A stretch of 64,000 bases of DNA from Xiphophorus maculatus (taxonomy: Eukaryota > Chordata > Actinopteri > Cyprinodontiformes > Poeciliidae). The stretch is taken from NCBI RefSeq assembly GCF_002775205.1, contig NC_036450.1, positions 26,190,288-26,254,287 of the forward strand, read 5' to 3'. This document shows, piece by piece, positions 1 through 10,662 of the stretch; within the stretch, counting starts at the first letter, position 1; each line of letters starts with the position of its first letter. The notes under the pieces are model-generated. The model searched no databases, was not told the DNA's origin, and saw only the letters and a program-made list of their open reading frames with translations. The translations under genes and the position numbers were made by a program.

Positions 1-68
1 GTCTTTTTAGTTACCATCAATACGTCCCATCTACTGGTTGATAAGGCAACCTCTGTCTCTGTTCGCAG

Positions 69-1099
69 TGTGTCTTCTTGGTGTGGTGCATGGCTCCCAC
101 TCCTTCTAACGGCTCAATCCTGATCTACCAACGGGTCATTCGACCGTTCTTCCTCAAGAATGAGGGCAAGATTGACGACGCAGTGAAAAACATCAAGGAC
201 AAGGCGTCAGAGGCAGCTGACAAAATCAAAGACGAGGGTAAGTACGGATTACTGTTGCTGCTTATTAAACCCTATATAACTCAATTGGCTTTTTACTCGT
301 TTCTTCTGGGTTTTTTTTTTTATCATTCCTCAAGTATTAGTTTTTTTGCATCAGATTTTCTTATTTGCAGTATAAAAACACCATCTTCTCTATCACATAA
401 TCAAACAGTTAAATCCTGTACTATAGCTGTCTGGCCATAGTAAGATCTGATAAACACAGGGTTTCATGTACCTGGATGCTAATGTCACTGAGTGTTTGGT
501 TGCTTGATGGTCATGAGAACCAGCAGTACTTTCACTTCATTTTCTAAAATATTGATACAGTTCTCTGCTGGTGTCTTAATACCCATTGGACTGTTCTACA
601 TTTTGTGACGTTACAACCACACACTGAAATGTATTTGACTGGGATTCTATAGCTGCGTTTCCATTACAAATGTATGGAAATCTTTGTCAATCTGCTAATG
701 TGAAAACAAAACCTAATTTTTCAATTTGAGTGTTTCAATTAAACAAGAAATGACATTAAAATCACTCGTGAACAAGCGTATTCACGTGATAAGTCATTAA
801 AAAACTGCAACAGATGTAAACAGTTGCATGAAATGTATTCATAATTTAGCCATGTGTTAGCATTTTTACAGATTGTCTTGTTCTGTCACAGCATGGTGAA
901 GGTTTTAACACATATGTAAAAAAAATAAAAATAAAACCTACTTCAAGTTGTTACTCTATTATTGTATTGAGCTAAAAATCATTATCAATATTAACTCCCT
1001 TGATAAGAACTGTGTTGTTTAAATCATTATATTTCCAATTCCTCCACAGCTAAGAAAGCCACAGCGAACATGATCTTCGAGGAGAAGAAAAACTTCTAA
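69..1099 (+). CDS. reep5: REEP5-like ER membrane-shaping protein, C-terminal two exons (5' part outside window)
   Basis: Two coding exons are visible, 69-237 and 1050-1099, joined across a GTAAG donor and a CACAG acceptor. Together they encode the last 72 residues of a REEP5/6 (DP1/Yop1) family protein. The diagnostic stretch is VWCMAPTPSNGS followed by IRPFFLKNE, which matches the end of the reticulon-like hairpin region. After it comes a charged amphipathic helix (KNIKDKASEAADKIKDE), then AKKATANMIFEEKKNF and a TAA stop. REEP5 proteins insert hairpins in the ER membrane and shape tubules; the amphipathic helix is part of that function in the family. The first exons and the start codon lie upstream of the window, so the gene is partial here. 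REEP6 is the main alternative, but the AKKAT...EEKK ending favours REEP5. The intron holds a Tc1-like scrap and a MITE starting at 651. Confidence 0.85.
595..860 (+). repeat. Tc1-like scrap interrupted by GCTGCGTTTCCATT MITE (reep5 intron)
   Basis: Bases 595-650 (GTTACAACCACACACTGAAAT and following) look like the terminal region of a fish Tc1-like element. At 651 they stop abruptly at AGCTGCGTTTCCATTACAAA, the end of a MITE family found again at 7078, 16487, 27216, 46640 and 52653. The far end of this copy is unclear; family-like sequence runs to about 860. Confidence 0.45.
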
Positions 1100-1228
1100 G
1101 ACTGATGCCTTCGCACACCGCCGGCTCCGGACCCGACTGTGGTACAGAAGCTAAATGTTTTTAGGTCATCACAACTGTTGGCTTGAGCTACATGCTGGAT
1201 GTGTCTCATTTAAATCAGTCTTGCATTT

Positions 1229-1299
1229 ATTAAAGTTGTTTCACATATCTATTAGCCTGTATATGTATTCATCGGCGTGTGCTTCATGACCCAAATAAA
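1229..1299 (+). terminator. reep5 poly(A) signals
   Basis: ATTAAA at 1229-1234 and AATAAA at 1294-1299 lie 130 and 195 bases after the reep5 stop codon, a normal distance for a short 3' UTR. Which one is used cannot be told from sequence. Confidence 0.55.
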
Positions 1300-1924
1300 A
1301 GAGACACATTGAAGTTGTTTTCTCGTTCTTCAGTTTTTTGCCTGATTTGTTGTGTAAAGCAGCAACAGATGAACAATAAGCAGGCAGGTGTTTGTCTGCA
1401 GTGGTTACTGGGCGAGATTCAGGTACACACTGGACAGACCACCAGTCTGTCACAGAGCAACACACACCTAATGAGCAATTTTAGAAAGGTCAAGCTTTTG
1501 GTTATGGGAGGAAGTAAAAATACCCAGAGAGAACACATGCATGTACTAGGAGAACACACAGACTGCAGGGGAACAGTGCTAACATCTGCTCCACTCTGAA
1601 TCCCCACCACTGTCTGCTTGGTACATTATAGGATTTTAAAGGGCATACTATAGCAAGCTTTAGGCAGGCTGACGTTGCTGAAAAGTGATGTTGCCAAATT
1701 AAATACAACTAAACTCCTGGCAAATTTACAAACAACAAATTTACAACAAGATGTTGTAGTTTTGTTGCTGGTGATCAGCATTTACTCTTCTCACAAAAAT
1801 GAGGACGTTTACTGATGAGTCGTGCAGCGTTTAGCAGTAGTGAATGGAAGCAGCTGAAAGTTTCACTTTCCACCTTAAAACCACCACAGGACTGGAGCTG
1901 TCCAAGCGCTGAGGTTGAGATGTT
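1300..1924. other. intergenic, no gene seen
   Basis: Short overlapping open frames on both strands lack any recognisable domain, splice pattern or conserved motif. No repeat was identified with confidence. Confidence 0.5.
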
Positions 1925-2298
1925 TTAAAGAGACGGTGTTATGCAGAATCAGCTCTTTTGTAGCTTTACATCATGTTATAATGCCATTCCTTCTTCACAA
2001 ACACACCTGGAGTGTTGCCTTGATTCTTTCATGAAAGTTTGAAAAAAAAAAAAAATCTCCATGGCAACCATTCAACTGTGTAAAACACGTAGGTGGATGT
2101 AGCTCCTCCTCAGAGCTGTAGTTTTCAAGTTTCCAAGCTTCCTCTTCACAGAGCAGTGCTCACACACTCAGCTCCTTCAGACTAGCCAGCAGCGATTAGC
2201 ATCTGATAGAACTGTGCATTATCTGAAGTTAACATGGTTACTTGATTGTTCTATAAAACGGCCATATGTGCAGTAGAAACATAATGCTGCCCCTTTAA
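1925..2298 (+). mobile_element. TTAA-flanked MITE (piggyBac-like), copy 1
   Basis: The element is bounded by TTAA at 1925-1928 and 2295-2298. Its right end reads CATAATGCTGCCCCTTTAA, the inverted complement of the AAAGGGGCAGTATTATG terminus seen at 47551. The interior (CTCCATGGCAACCATTCA, CAGCTCCTTCAGACTAGCCA) is shared with copies at 28793, 38863 and 47549. TTAA target duplication plus short terminal inverted repeats is typical of piggyBac-type non-autonomous elements; the superfamily assignment is inference. Confidence 0.6.
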
Positions 2299-3793
2299 CG
2301 TGATAAAATGTTGCTCATATTTTATTGCAAAGTGGTGACAGTGTAACTCCGCTACACCTACAGACTGTGATGAAATGAGACTTAATGTTTGTACATAAGC
2401 CTTGTAATGGTGTTTTCTATCTGGGTTCAGGCAAATGTACGATGAACATTATTAATGTAAACAGTACTCACCCTCCTTTGTTGTTTGATCCTACTGTTGC
2501 TTTTATAATTGATCAACAAGATTGGACTTTTTTGATAACAAACCAAAGTTCACAAAAAAACCTCTTAATGTTAAAATGAAAACTGATTTCTATAAAACAA
2601 TAACAAATAATAATGAAACACAGAATAAGTGCTTGCGTAAATAACACCCCCTTGTGACCGACCTCATTCAACAGAGGTCTGGCCAGTTAGTGCTAGTTGA
2701 AGTTGGACTGTTGCTTTTACCAAAATGAGATCTCAAGGGTTTTACTTCAGGATAGCATGTCGATATTGTTAGCAGTTAAGAATGTAGCCATTCTAGTATA
2801 AACTTGATTTGGTCTCCTGTAGGAAGAAACCTCTTCTTCACTACTTTTATCCCGGTTGTGTGCCGTCTCACTGAGCTAATGGACTCTCACTGCTGTGAAC
2901 AAAACCATGTGATCACTCTCCCTCCTGGAGGAGCAGCATTTGTTTTTCCCCCTGAGGGAAGTGATCCTGTCTCATGACCCAGAATGAGGGGATAAGAAAA
3001 GCATGCAGCATTAAGCCACCATATCAAAGGCAGACTGGTGGAGCAGCATGCAGGCATGGAGCTGGATAAAACCTCTGTTTACTGTTAGTTTCTGTTTGGA
3101 AAGTTTATTTCAACTGCATGTTTCTCAGAAGAAAATGACAAAATGTAAGGAATAAATCAAATTATTCCAAACAACACACCTCAAAACCTTACTAACTCTT
3201 AGCTAAACATCCAACTAAAAGGTAATTTTCATTATAATAGTCATTATTATTGTTGTTGTTATTATTATTATTTACAATAAAAGCCAACACAAAAACAATA
3301 GAAAAAAACAGACAGACAATTATAAATAGCAATGCACAATACAAAATTTTTATTACATGAGCCAAAATCTTTAACTTAAAAGAATTTGGGAGTCAAAATG
3401 AAATATCTTTTTAAGAAACTGGAAGAAAAATAAACAAACAACTGTATTTTAGTTTTGAGAAACCAAAAAGTAATACGTCTATTCCCCAACAACAGACAAG
3501 GTTTATTATTTTTATTAAACAAATACAGTAGTTATACTTTTTTTTATTACTGAAAGTGAATGCTGCAAATCCAAAGCTGAAAAGTGGTTTTGCACATTTG
3601 CAAACTGTTACTTAAACAACATAATTTGCACCCAGTTCACAAATTCTGCAAAAAGACAAACAAAAAACTCCAAAACAAAATAAAACAAACAAAAAAAAAG
3701 AACAAAGGTGGTTTTAAAAGACAAAAACTATATGTCATACCCAAAGATAATCATAAGAACATGTAAAGTAAAGTTTTCGGTGCTAATTTTGCA
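2299..3793. other. intergenic AT-rich stretch, no gene seen
   Basis: The sequence is AT-rich with several A- and T-runs and a small ATT/GTT cluster near 3240-3275. No open frame resembles a known protein and I see no clear mobile element boundaries. Confidence 0.5.
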
Positions 3794-4690
3794 CTAATTA
3801 AATGTTTTATGCTCCAGTTGCATCACCTTGGTGTGCTGGCTGGCCCTGGGACGTTCCAAACAGGTGAGTTTGAGTCTGGATTTAAAGAAGGAGAGGGAGT
3901 CAATGTTACAGAAAATACAACTGGAGATCGGACCAGCTGAAAGTTCTGCTTCCCATAGTGCTGAGGTGTGAGGAAGATACAGTGACATGGGTGGAGGTGG
4001 TGATATAGAGTTTGATACTGTAGATTTTGGAGAACTTCAGTTTATCATCTTTAATCTTTAATTTTTACTTAAGACAGTAAGTAAAATCTGTCTTACTGTT
4101 TTAAGACAGATTTAAAACAGGTGAGTCTCAACTGACTCAGTCTCAACTGAGGTGAGACTCAGTTGGGGGTCTCACCAACCGAGATGGTGAGAGATGGGGG
4201 TGGGAGAGTATAGCTAGGTTTGCTAGAGAGGCAGAGCTGGGTTTCCTCTGCAAGACAGTGGAAGAGGATGTTAAAGTTAAGGAAAATATTGTCGAGGGAG
4301 ATGTAAGTGATGAAGAGGAGGAGCCCCAGGACAGAGCCCTGGGGAACACCAGAGGTGATGGGAAAGTTGAGATCTGAACGACTTGAATGAGAGATAAAAC
4401 TGGAACCAGGTTAGGTGGTGCTAATGGAGATTAATAGAGGATAATCTGTTGAGGAAGATGGAGTGAGTAATATGTCCAAAGGCTGCACTTAGAGCGAGGA
4501 AGATGAGAATAGAGTAAACCGGAATCAGCTGCAGGGGATCACTGTGATTTTCAGTAGAAGTTATTATGACGAGGACGGAAACCGGACTGGAACCTTTCAT
4601 ACAGACTATTGTAGCAGCAACGTTTTGTACACAGCGCCATCTGCTGGCCTTCCACCATACCACAAGAAAAGACAAAAAGATACTTTTCAT
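3794..4690 (-). mobile_element. degenerate LINE (L2/CR1-type) reverse transcriptase fragment
   Basis: Read on the minus strand with frameshifts, the block shows reverse-transcriptase landmarks in the right order. LSAAFGHITHSIFLNRLSS near 4440-4510 corresponds to the usual DLSAAFDTVDH..LL motif. VPQGSVLGLLLFITYISL near 4290-4350 is the conserved VPQGSVLGPLLF block, and SFFKSRLKLTCLERP near 3850-3900 matches the C-terminal FKSRLKTHLF motif. Stops and frameshifts show it is dead. A short hairpin at 4068-4105 interrupts it. Confidence 0.7.
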
Positions 4691-4699
4691 CCTCTCTCT

Positions 4700-5435
4700 C
4701 AGATAAGAGAGAGAAAATATTTGTATAGTTTATGCTTTTTACAGTAAAAATTTAAAGAGTCCACAAGAATAAAAAGAAACCAACAGACAGATAAAAATGG
4801 GTGTTGAATCAGTTTTTTAATTGACTTCAAGCCACTTGGATCAAACATTATTGCTTTATACTTTTCATCTGTAACATACACCATGACTCAGCGCAGAATT
4901 GACTATTTATGATCTGAAGAAGAAAAAGTCCAGTATTAAAACTCACCTCTGAGACAAATCTCCAGAAGGTTTTACTGGACCAGCAGATTTGGGTGTGAGA
5001 TTTCCCAGCTGATTAATCTGAGGTCTGCTGACCTTCCTTAATTATTCCTAGAATAAACGTGATCTGTTCTAGCTTCCAATGACTAAATGATAGGTTGGTT
5101 CAGATGTAACGTTTGAACATTACATTGGTTCTAAAACGGGTACAGAGGGTGAAATAAGAAATAAAACCCTGATAGAATTTTCTCCATCTTGAATATAATT
5201 GCTGCATGCTTTTCATGTGATGCTTTGTTCCTCTCTGTTTAACCAGGAGTTATTGAGAAATGTAACTGAATCAGAGTCAGAGTATTAGTTTAATATTAGA
5301 GTTATTACACCTCTATTGCAGTTTTATCTGCAGTGAAGTCATTTTTTTATCAGAGGAGTGTACTCTTTTGGATGAAGCCCTATCTCCCCTCATAGAGCTG
5401 CCATTACAACAACATTCTACGAGTCATTTATAGAT
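4700..5435. other. intergenic, no gene seen
   Basis: AT-rich sequence between the LINE remnant and the lage3 3' UTR. No coding frame or repeat could be recognised. Confidence 0.45.
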
Positions 5436-5441
5436 TTTATT
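5436..5441 (-). terminator. candidate lage3 poly(A) signal
   Basis: AATAAA on the minus strand, about 300 bases downstream of the lage3 stop codon. It is the nearest canonical signal I found. Confidence 0.4.
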
Positions 5442-5737
5442 TAGAATCCACAAAATACAAAATGATTTTTTTTTTTTAGAAAGTTGACAACATACAGCAA
5501 CACAGGAAGTCTGACCTCTACAAGAAAATAATTCAAGTGAAAAACAAATATTCTCCTCAGGATCCTGCAGTGCTTTCTTGTTAAAAGACATGAAAATAAA
5601 TACTCCCCGAAAGACTGGTGAATGGTCGATCTGGAAGTCAGATCATACAGTTTGTTCTCCTCATATCTAAAAATCCCAACAGCGCCATCTTGTGCTTGTG
5701 TTCTATCTGTTCGTCCCAGAGCCATGTGTGCTGTGTA

Positions 5738-6830
5738 TCAAAGGTCGACAGGAGGGCCGAACAGTTCCATGGTCTCCACGACGAGCGACAGGTGGTCCAG
5801 GAAGGAGTTGACGGACACTCTGAGGATCCGCGCTTCGTCTGCGCTCCACCTCCTGAAACACAGACACAGATGGTCAGAGAGGAGGCGGCAGGCCGACCGG
5901 CGGCTGAACACAGACACAAACGCTCCGATCGCTCACACAGACAGCGTGCTGCCAGACACGCTCAGACGCTTGCTGATGACACCTCTCCTCGGCTCCCGGT
6001 CTGGGGACAGGGACCTCAGGGCCACGGTGGCCTCACGAGACGATGGGAAGGGGACGTCCAGGATGCTGCAGGGCAGTCAAGGAAGACTGGCCGAGTTGTC
6101 TATGTTGCTACTTGGTAAAGTTTAGAGCAAGTACTACAGCATGTTTTTGCTCCCAATCCTTGCTTCTACCTTCCACTCAACTTTCCATGAACACGCTTGA
6201 ATACCACACTCTGTAACCAACCACCTTCTTTAGCAAGTACCATTTGCCGGTTTTTGGGTCATGTGATTAAGATGTGTCCAATATTTTACTTTTTAGAAAT
6301 ATTTTTTAAGAGAATATTTTTGTTATTCATTTCATATGAATAACAACATTTTCACATGAATAACAAAAATATTATTTTTTAGATGTACCTCATCCCAGGT
6401 GTGTGTGCCTCGTGCCAACTAAAATGTTGTGAACTAACCAATCAGAAGCCTACAAAGCAAAGACCGTGTCATGTCGGATTCTCCAGACAGTAATCACTGT
6501 ATATACAGTATATCATATACTTTCCACTCTATTATTGGGATATTTCGAAAATATAAATAACTTCGACAGTCCTAACCGACCGAAACCAGGCAAAGTTTAA
6601 TGTCAGGCAGTGAGAAAAAGCTCCTCCACTCCTAAAAATCTCCAAAGAACCACCAACACCAGAACAGAACTCTTCATTAATAGAACCAGAACCGAACCGA
6701 GCTTCAAGCAAGCAGACCTGAAATCTAAATCCTGACATTTCAGTTGAAGCGCACCGCCACTATAGTCCGCATGTGAAATAAAAGGATACAACTCCAGCTT
6801 GCCGGTTTCTTGGTTTGTTTCTGTCGCCAT
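5738..6830 (-). CDS. lage3: LAGE3/Pcc1-family subunit of the KEOPS complex, complete
   Basis: Three exons on the minus strand: 6830-6790, 6065-5937 and 5852-5738 (41+129+115 bp). They join in frame to 94 codons plus a TGA stop. Donors are GTATCC and GTGAGC; acceptors are CTGCAG and TTTCAG. Exon 1 gives MATETNQETGKLE. The first junction creates F14 and leads straight into ILDVPFPSSREA, and the second makes the V57 codon. The C-terminus RVSVNSFLDHLSLVVETM followed by ELFGPP is the hallmark end of LAGE3/Pcc1 proteins. Pcc1 is the small dimerising subunit of KEOPS/EKC, which makes the universal t6A modification on ANN-decoding tRNAs. The length is close to Pcc1 orthologues and shorter than human LAGE3, which has an extra N-terminal region. 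The reading frame is undamaged and introns are kept, so it is a real gene and not a retrocopy. Confidence 0.88.
6313..6373. repeat. 18-bp perfect inverted repeat in lage3 intron 1
   Basis: AATATTTTTGTTATTCAT at 6313-6330 is exactly complementary to 6356-6373, with a 25-base spacer. The spacer carries a further partial copy (ATGAATAACAAC). Confidence 0.8.
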
Positions 6831-7077
6831 TGCTGTTGTTTTGAAGGGACTGAACTGTACGAAGAAGAAGAAGAAGAAGAAGCGTTTTCCACGTGAATGG
6901 CGGTGTGCTCCTGCCCCCTGTGGCGAGGCGCAGTAGCACAACAGCAAATGCGGGCAGAAAACCAACTTACAGCCGAAATATTTAAGCAGAAAACGTATAA
7001 ATTTATCCTTTGTGGGATAAAATGTCAGATTTTTAAAAAAGCAGTTGTATGTGCGTTTTTTCTACATTATAGAATAT

Positions 7078-7128
7078 AGACAAAGATTTGCGGACATTTG
7101 TGATGGAGATGCAGCTATTGTTATGCAA
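7078..7128 (-). repeat. end of GCTGCGTTTCCATT MITE, inverted
   Basis: On the minus strand this reads CTGCATCTCCATCACAAATG then GCAAATCTTTGTC. That is the diverged terminus of the family seen intact at 46640 and 52653. The opposite end was not located. Confidence 0.4.
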
Positions 7129-7129
7129 G

Positions 7130-8003
7130 CTGAACACTGACAACTTTACACAAAGTGTCACATTTCAGTACTTCCTATGAAAATATTAAAAAAACATATT
7201 TACAAAAATGTGAGAAATGCACGTCACGCTTGTGAGATACTCTATGTAGTTAATCATAATTCATCATTTGACAAGGAAAGATTAGTTTTTAAATTGGGAT
7301 AGCTTTTATCCCTTAATAACTAAATGTATACTTTGAAAACTTGATTTTGTATTTACTCAGATTATCTGTGATGATAAATCAAAGGTAACAAAACAGTGAA
7401 AACAACAGAACTTTTCCCAGCACTGAAAATTGGATCTATCTTGATTAAAAACAGAGCCAGTCTGCGGAAACGTAGCAGGCTCTGAACACTCGGGTGTTTT
7501 TCCGTGGACCTGGCTGAGGAGATGGGAGCAGAGGGGGTGGATGTGGGTGATGCTTATCAGCGCCCTGTGACCTCTGGGCTTCCTAAGGCTCACAACTTCC
7601 TGTGGTCAAAGCAGGCTGCATGTGGAAAAGTCAGCTCCTCCGCCAAGTCTCACACTTCACTGATATCTGACCCTCAGATAAGACACACACTATTTTCCAC
7701 ATCTCACATACAAAAACAACAGTCCTGCATCGGTTCCTGAAGCAGATTATAGAGGAAGTCAGGGGGTCAAATGGGACCTGAGGGGTCCTGATCCTCACTT
7801 CAAAAAAAAAAAAAAAAACTTTAATAGTCTGAAAAACAGCAATTAAATAGAAATCATTTTACAGTCATGATTCATAAAGGTGAAAAAAGTTCATAAAGAT
7901 AAAGAACAGCCCTTCTACCATCATTAGATCTCCTTTACTTAACTATTCATCTGATGATGTTTTTAAATATTAAATGACTGATGTTTTGATCAGTTCTTCA
8001 GTA

Positions 8004-8038
<35 letters not shown>

Positions 8039-8460
8039 AAAGCCTTGTTTCGTGTAAGAATATGTCGAAGTAGTGCAATTCTTATTGGGTACAATTTCTG
8101 GCTCTTCCATCCACCTCCTGCTTCCATCCCTCATGAACGTCACGTCTTCTTGTGACGCACCTCACAGGAAACACGGGGAACGTGACAGGAATCAGATCCA
8201 CCAACTGAAGTGAAAAAAAAACTGTTTTATGTAAATTAAGCTCCATGGCTCAAGTGAGATTTATCCGTTTTAATGACTTCCCTATCGTGATTTATTTGGG
8301 GTTTTTTTTAAATGTAGAGAACATGTTTAAGTATTTTATGAAGCGCAAAGACCGAAGAAAGTTTACCGTAACTCGTGCTGTGTGGTGGAAATATCCAATT
8401 AACCATGTGTGGTTAAGATTCCACACATGAATAAACCACGAGCTGACCGCCGCGTGGAAA
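7130..8460. other. intergenic between lage3 and stc1
   Basis: Contains a long T-run (about 29 bases, 8007-8035) and an A-run near 7802-7819. No gene was recognised. The last part (8100-8460) becomes less AT-rich towards the stc1 promoter. Confidence 0.5.
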
Positions 8461-8472
8461 CGGCGCGCTGTG

Positions 8473-8505
8473 ATTGGTTCCCTCAGAACGGGCTCTGTAT
8501 AAATA
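8473..8505 (+). promoter_or_regulatory. stc1 core promoter: inverted CCAAT box and TATA box
   Basis: TATAAATA at 8498-8505 lies about 120 bases before the stc1 ATG, inside a GC-rich stretch. An ATTGG (CCAAT on the other strand) sits at 8473-8477, 20 bases upstream. Spacing predicts a transcription start near 8528-8535, giving a 5' UTR of about 90 bases. Confidence 0.65.
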
Positions 8506-8623
8506 CCCGCTGTGGAGTTAGAGGAGTCACGAAGACCGAGCATCTGGAACCAGCTGTGAACCACACACCGCCTCCTCATCCTCATCTTCATCTTCAACTT
8601 CATCAGCAGCGTAGAAGAAGAAG

Positions 8624-10595
8624 ATGCTGCGCCGCTCCGCTCCGCTCCTCCTCCTCTGCTCCCTCTGCCTCGCCTCCGGCTTCCAGATGCCGCCGGAGGA
8701 GGCCGCTCCCCGCCGGGCACGCTTCTCCTCCAGCAGCCCGAGTGAGTGTCTGCTCTACCCGCTGCCTCTGGCTGTTCTTCCCGTTCTCCTATTGTTCACT
8801 CATTGTTTTGACATTTGTTTTAAAGTTTATATCACAGCCTGGAGAAGTCCACCTTTTACTTGTAAATAATTTTAAGAGCATTATTTTCTAATTAGGAGGA
8901 CGTCGTCAGGTATGGGTCTAATAAGATGAAGCTCTGCAGTCAAATAAGATATATCATAATATATCTTATCTTATGTTATTCTAAGAAATCTACTACATTA
9001 TCTCTCTGTAATGCAGTGGAAATAATTTCAAGGTCTTATAAGATATAATATAAATAAAGACAATAGTTGTAACAACCATGATGAGCACCTTCAGAGTTAC
9101 TTGCATCTTTTGTTTATCCATTACTTATTTTTAAGCGCTTCAGTGAAAAGAGATCACTTTGAGTGTTCTGCTCAGTGTTAACTTCCACACTGAAATACAT
9201 TGGATGATTTTTGCTGTGTATCTTTATACAATTAAACAGAAAAACACTGTTTTACATTCTTTAATTTTTAAGCTCATATGAAAAAAATTGGCGTTTTGAA
9301 AATGTAACCCAAAGAAAAATATTGAATTTCAGTCATAACGTAATGTTTTATACGAAATGTAGCAGCAGTTAGCAGATGAAAAATGAAGCCTGAAGTTCAT
9401 CTTTGTCTGGAAATGTTTTTCATTATGTCCACCTTTACTTGATTAGTCTGCTTATTTAGAATATCCACAGTCGCCGTGGAACCACATAGCATTTAAAGTG
9501 GAGTGTGTTTGTCATGTGAAACGTTTTCCTGTAAAACGTCTCCTCTGAACGTGTCGCTGCAGCCGATGTGGCCAGATGTTTGAACGGCGCCGTGGCTGTG
9601 GGCTGTGGATTCTTCTCCTGCCTTGAAAACTCCACCTGCGACACGGACGGGATGCACGAGATCTGCGAGCTGTTCCTTCACGCTGCGGCCACCTTCAACA
9701 CAGAAGTGAGTCCTTCCACCCGTTCTGCCAGTTCACCCAGCTGGGTCTCAGTCTGACTCCTGTTGCTGTTCTTCAGGGTAAAACTTTCGTGAAGAAGAGT
9801 CTGCAGTGCATTTCCCAGGGCATCTCTAGCAAAGTCTTCCAGGCCATCCGCCGCTGTAACGTCTTCCAGACGATGATCGCTGAGGTTCGTAGGCCCAGAA
9901 ATGTTCATGTAGATGTGAGATTGTCCTCTGAATCATGACTCTGGTTTTTATCATCATAGGTAAATCACTGGCAGTCATACAAAATCTTACCTTTCTTTTC
10001 ATTATGTTCCTCTATTTTTATTTACTTTGCTGCTTTGCTTGTAAGTTACAGGCTGCTGGCTTTGCCACATTCGCAAGATATGTTGCCTCTTTGCTCAGCA
10101 TGTTAGATATAAACTGTCACTTTTAATTTGGATGCTGCATCTTAACCTGGTTAATAGTGGATATATCATGTCTTTAAATCCCTCCGTTTCACACGTAAAT
10201 CATTCATTTATGGTCTACATAAAATAAAACTGCACTGGTGCAGTTTTTAAATGTGATTGAGACATTTAACGCACCGACTCCCCTCCAGGTCACAGAGCGG
10301 TCCACTCCACCACATTCGGCCATTTTTGTAGTTTGATAGCAGTGATATGATTATCTACCAGCAGAGAAACTTTTTATTCCAAAGTTTATCAAACATGTCA
10401 ACAACAGAAGACTAGTCCATCCAACATTACATGTTGGAGCCAAAGTCTGACCCAGAGCAGGAGGATGAAGACAGCCAACCTGCAGAACCACGTATTCAGA
10501 TAAAAGCATCACAGTGGAGTTATTACTATATTGACATCCATATCAACTACCTGCAGTATGGAGTGTAGTTTAACTACAGTGTCCATGCATGACAG

Positions 10596-10662
<67 letters not shown>

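Noticed and set aside
5618-6125. Two overlapping plus-strand open frames of about 166 codons
   Set aside because: They are antisense shadows of the lage3 exons on the minus strand, and neither resembles a known protein.
6603-6965. 120-codon minus-strand open frame
   Set aside because: Only the MATETNQETGKLE part is real (lage3 exon 1). The rest runs through the GTATCC donor into the intron and upstream into the 5' flank.
8409-8891. 160-codon plus-strand frame over the stc1 promoter and first exon
   Set aside because: Out of frame with the stc1 signal peptide and without domain similarity; it reflects the GC-rich exon.
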